A DNA stretch of 64,000 bases from Burkholderia metallica. GTDB taxonomy: Bacteria > Pseudomonadota > Gammaproteobacteria > Burkholderiales > Burkholderiaceae. A program made the position numbers and the translations under genes. The notes under the pieces are model-generated. The model saw only the letters and a list, made by a program, of their open reading frames with translations, made no database searches and was not told the origin of the DNA. Below are positions 62,671-64,000 of the stretch, piece by piece. Position 1 is the first letter of the stretch; each line of letters begins with the position of its first letter. The stretch covers positions 124,001-188,000 of the forward strand of contig NZ_CADFDB010000009.1 in the NCBI RefSeq assembly GCF_902832845.1. The letters are read 5' to 3'.

Positions 62671-63297
62671 CTACGGTGCCTCACCCCACGGGTCGTACGA
62701 ATAGTTTTCATCGATCGGCAAAAAATCAATGCCTTTCAATGCGCATCGCTCCACCTCCGATTTAAACCCCTGGCTACATACCAGATCCATTGTTTCGGTA
62801 CATCTGAAAAGATTGCTATCGCGATCGTCGCGCGGAATGAAGTTTTTGATCCAACTATACATTGGAGTCCCTGGAAACAACTTATTCTCGGCAATCTCTT
62901 TTGTTTCCAGATCCCGGTCTTCGGAATAGCTCGACCTTTGTCGATCAAGCAGAGACTCATGATCTGCCGGCAAGAAAATTGAATACGCTTTATTACCTGC
63001 CGGTTTTCCGCCCGCAACGATGTCAATGGGGATTGCTCTATACCTAACCCCCAATTTTTCACATGCATTCAAAAACTCTTTTGACACGTAATTCGTTTGC
63101 GTTCCGTAGAAATCAAAATCAATTGAAATCGACGGATCTGATAGCGCGAAAATATATTCATGCTTTACATCGACGCCAAATGGATCAGCCACATACATCG
63201 GCCACTCCCATTCATCACGGTTCAATTCTCCCGACAGGTATGGAGGGCAGCCTGCGCCTCCAGCGCGATATTTAACAACGAAGAAACGTGCATTCAT
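62671..63297 (-). CDS. Probable immunity protein to the RHS/AHH toxin (DUF1629-like)
   Basis: 208 residues, ATG at 63297 overlapping the toxin stop by one base (TGATG). No signal or membrane segments. Visible features are EWEWPMYVADPFGVDVKHEY, IDFDFYGTQTNYVSKEFLNACEKLGVRYRAIPIDI and the C-terminal VERCALKGIDFLPIDENYSYDPW, which matches the general layout of DUF1629/Imm43-type proteins (K-G-I/F-D-F block near the end). Tight coupling to the toxin gene makes it the cognate antitoxin-type immunity protein. GC content is low, like its neighbour. Confidence 0.7.
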   Translation of the reverse strand: MNARFFVVKYRAGGAGCPPYLSGELNRDEWEWPMYVADPFGVDVKHEYIFALSDPSISIDFDFYGTQTNYVSKEFLNACEKLGVRYRAIPIDIVAGGKPAGNKAYSIFLPADHESLLDRQRSSYSEDRDLETKEIAENKLFPGTPMYSWIKNFIPRDDRDSNLFRCTETMDLVCSQGFKSEVERCALKGIDFLPIDENYSYDPWGEAP

Positions 63298-64000
63298 CAA
63301 AGTAACCTTCCCGTTATTGCATCAACCAAATATTTACCGGACTCCAAGCCTTCTCTCGCCATATTTTGAATGCGCCCGACACCGAGCACAAGTTGCGTAT
63401 CACTGAGACGGCCCGCCAGGAATTGTTGGTTAAGTTTCGTTAGCTCAGTCTCAATGGCCGCAGTGTATTGCCCGTGGTTCGACCAGTGTCCAGGAAGCTC
63501 CAGCGTTTGGGCAAGCTTGGAGCTTCCGGGCAGGAATATGCCATTAGACGCACCATCACCGTCGAATCCCATGCCGCGCAACCGGCTGAACATGGCTGCA
63601 AAGTCGGGGTGCTTCATGAGTTCTTCAGGAATCAGGTGGTGGTTCGCCATACCATCATGTGGGCGAGCCCCCATATTTTCCCCGAGCTTAGTGGAACACC
63701 ACCCCATCGGATCGATTCGGGTCAATGGGTTTGATGCGTATGCGTACAAATTGTCGCCGCCCACCAACCCAATCGGATCTTGATTAATAAACCTTCCCAC
63801 GTCCGGATCATAGAACCGGAACGTGTTGTAGTGTAGCCCCGTACTTTCGTCGGCATACTGACCGGCATAGCGCAGCGGCTGATCCGTCCGCGCGGTCGCG
63901 AGCTGACGCTTGCTCGGCTCGACTTTGCCCCACGCCGTGTATTGCCCCGCCCACGCCAGTTCGCCAGCCTCGTCGGTGACCTCTTGCGGCGCCCCTGCCA
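63297..64000 (-). CDS. RHS-repeat protein with C-terminal AHH nuclease toxin (3' part; runs off right edge)
   Basis: The open frame continues to the right edge. The visible part begins with the conserved RHS core end ([59 protein letters not shown]). After the PxGW-type boundary comes a variable C-terminal toxin domain of about 130 residues with [16 protein letters not shown] and GHWSNHGQY, the HH and trailing His of AHH/HNH-type nucleases. Such RHS effectors are delivered to competitors by type VI or related secretion and cut nucleic acid. GC content drops sharply at the toxin tip, consistent with tip exchange. The next gene is its presumed immunity. Confidence 0.88.
   Translation of the reverse strand, partial: AGAPQEVTDEAGELAWAGQYTAWGKVEPSKRQLATARTDQPLRYAGQYADESTGLHYNTFRFYDPDVGRFINQDPIGLVGGDNLYAYASNPLTRIDPMGWCSTKLGENMGARPHDGMANHHLIPEELMKHPDFAAMFSRLRGMGFDGDGASNGIFLPGSSKLAQTLELPGHWSNHGQYTAAIETELTKLNQQFLAGRLSDTQLVLGVGRIQNMAREGLESGKYLVDAITGRLL

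Overview
The window is GC-rich DNA (roughly two thirds G+C). Its gene content fits the genus Burkholderia, most likely the B. cepacia complex: a Burkholderia-type trimeric porin, a close relative of the B. cepacia lipase with its foldase, an RstAB/MipA module, and a glmS locus with accessory DNA downstream. The assignment comes from recognising protein families; no database search was possible.

Layout. 1-13.4 kb: end of a FecI/FecR iron-signalling pair with a Fur box, a porin, a secreted lytic transglycosylase with a VirB9/TcpQ-like tail, an I78 inhibitor lipoprotein, MipA, RstA/RstB, and a TonB receptor with its metal-chelate ABC importer. 13.5-25.7 kb: an NTF2-like protein, FadH divergent from a PadR regulator over two matching palindromes, an SGNH hydrolase, an alkene/quinone reductase, an acyl-CoA dehydrogenase, an OmpR-type regulator lacking its phospho-acceptor Asp, a PqqC/TenA-like protein, a GGDEF-EAL protein and a Crp/Fnr regulator. 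26.1-51.4 kb: one 25-kb run of fifteen tightly packed minus-strand genes (below). 52.2-55.0 kb: a two-subunit molybdenum hydroxylase. 56.0-61.5 kb: WecB, a secreted six-hairpin-like protein and GlmS, separated by long gene-poor DNA. 61.5-64.0 kb: a low-GC island directly behind glmS (the classical attTn7 position), with transposase debris, two DUF1629-like immunity genes and the 3' end of an RHS/AHH nuclease toxin.

The most striking part is the fifteen-gene run. In transcription order it encodes a double-glycine-leader microcin-like peptide, an HlyD/CvaA-type adaptor, a C39-peptidase ABC exporter, a TolC-type channel, an AT-ACP protein, a 2010-residue synthase (FabL-like enoyl reductase, KS, chain-length-factor-like KS, KR, DH), a 1342-residue P450-KR-hotdog fusion, a flavin monooxygenase, a LolD/MacB-type ATPase and FtsX-type permease, a LolA-like periplasmic carrier, an outer-membrane barrel, a small membrane protein, a secreted lipase and its foldase. 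Several neighbours overlap by a few bases. It combines a complete type I peptide-export machine, a PUFA-synthase-like lipid factory and a Lol-like lipid-export path. I know of no described system with this combination. Whether peptide and lipid become joined (an acylated microcin) or are exported separately is open.

Start codons were chosen by Shine-Dalgarno match, signal peptide position and overlap with upstream stops. Several differ from the longest possible frame.
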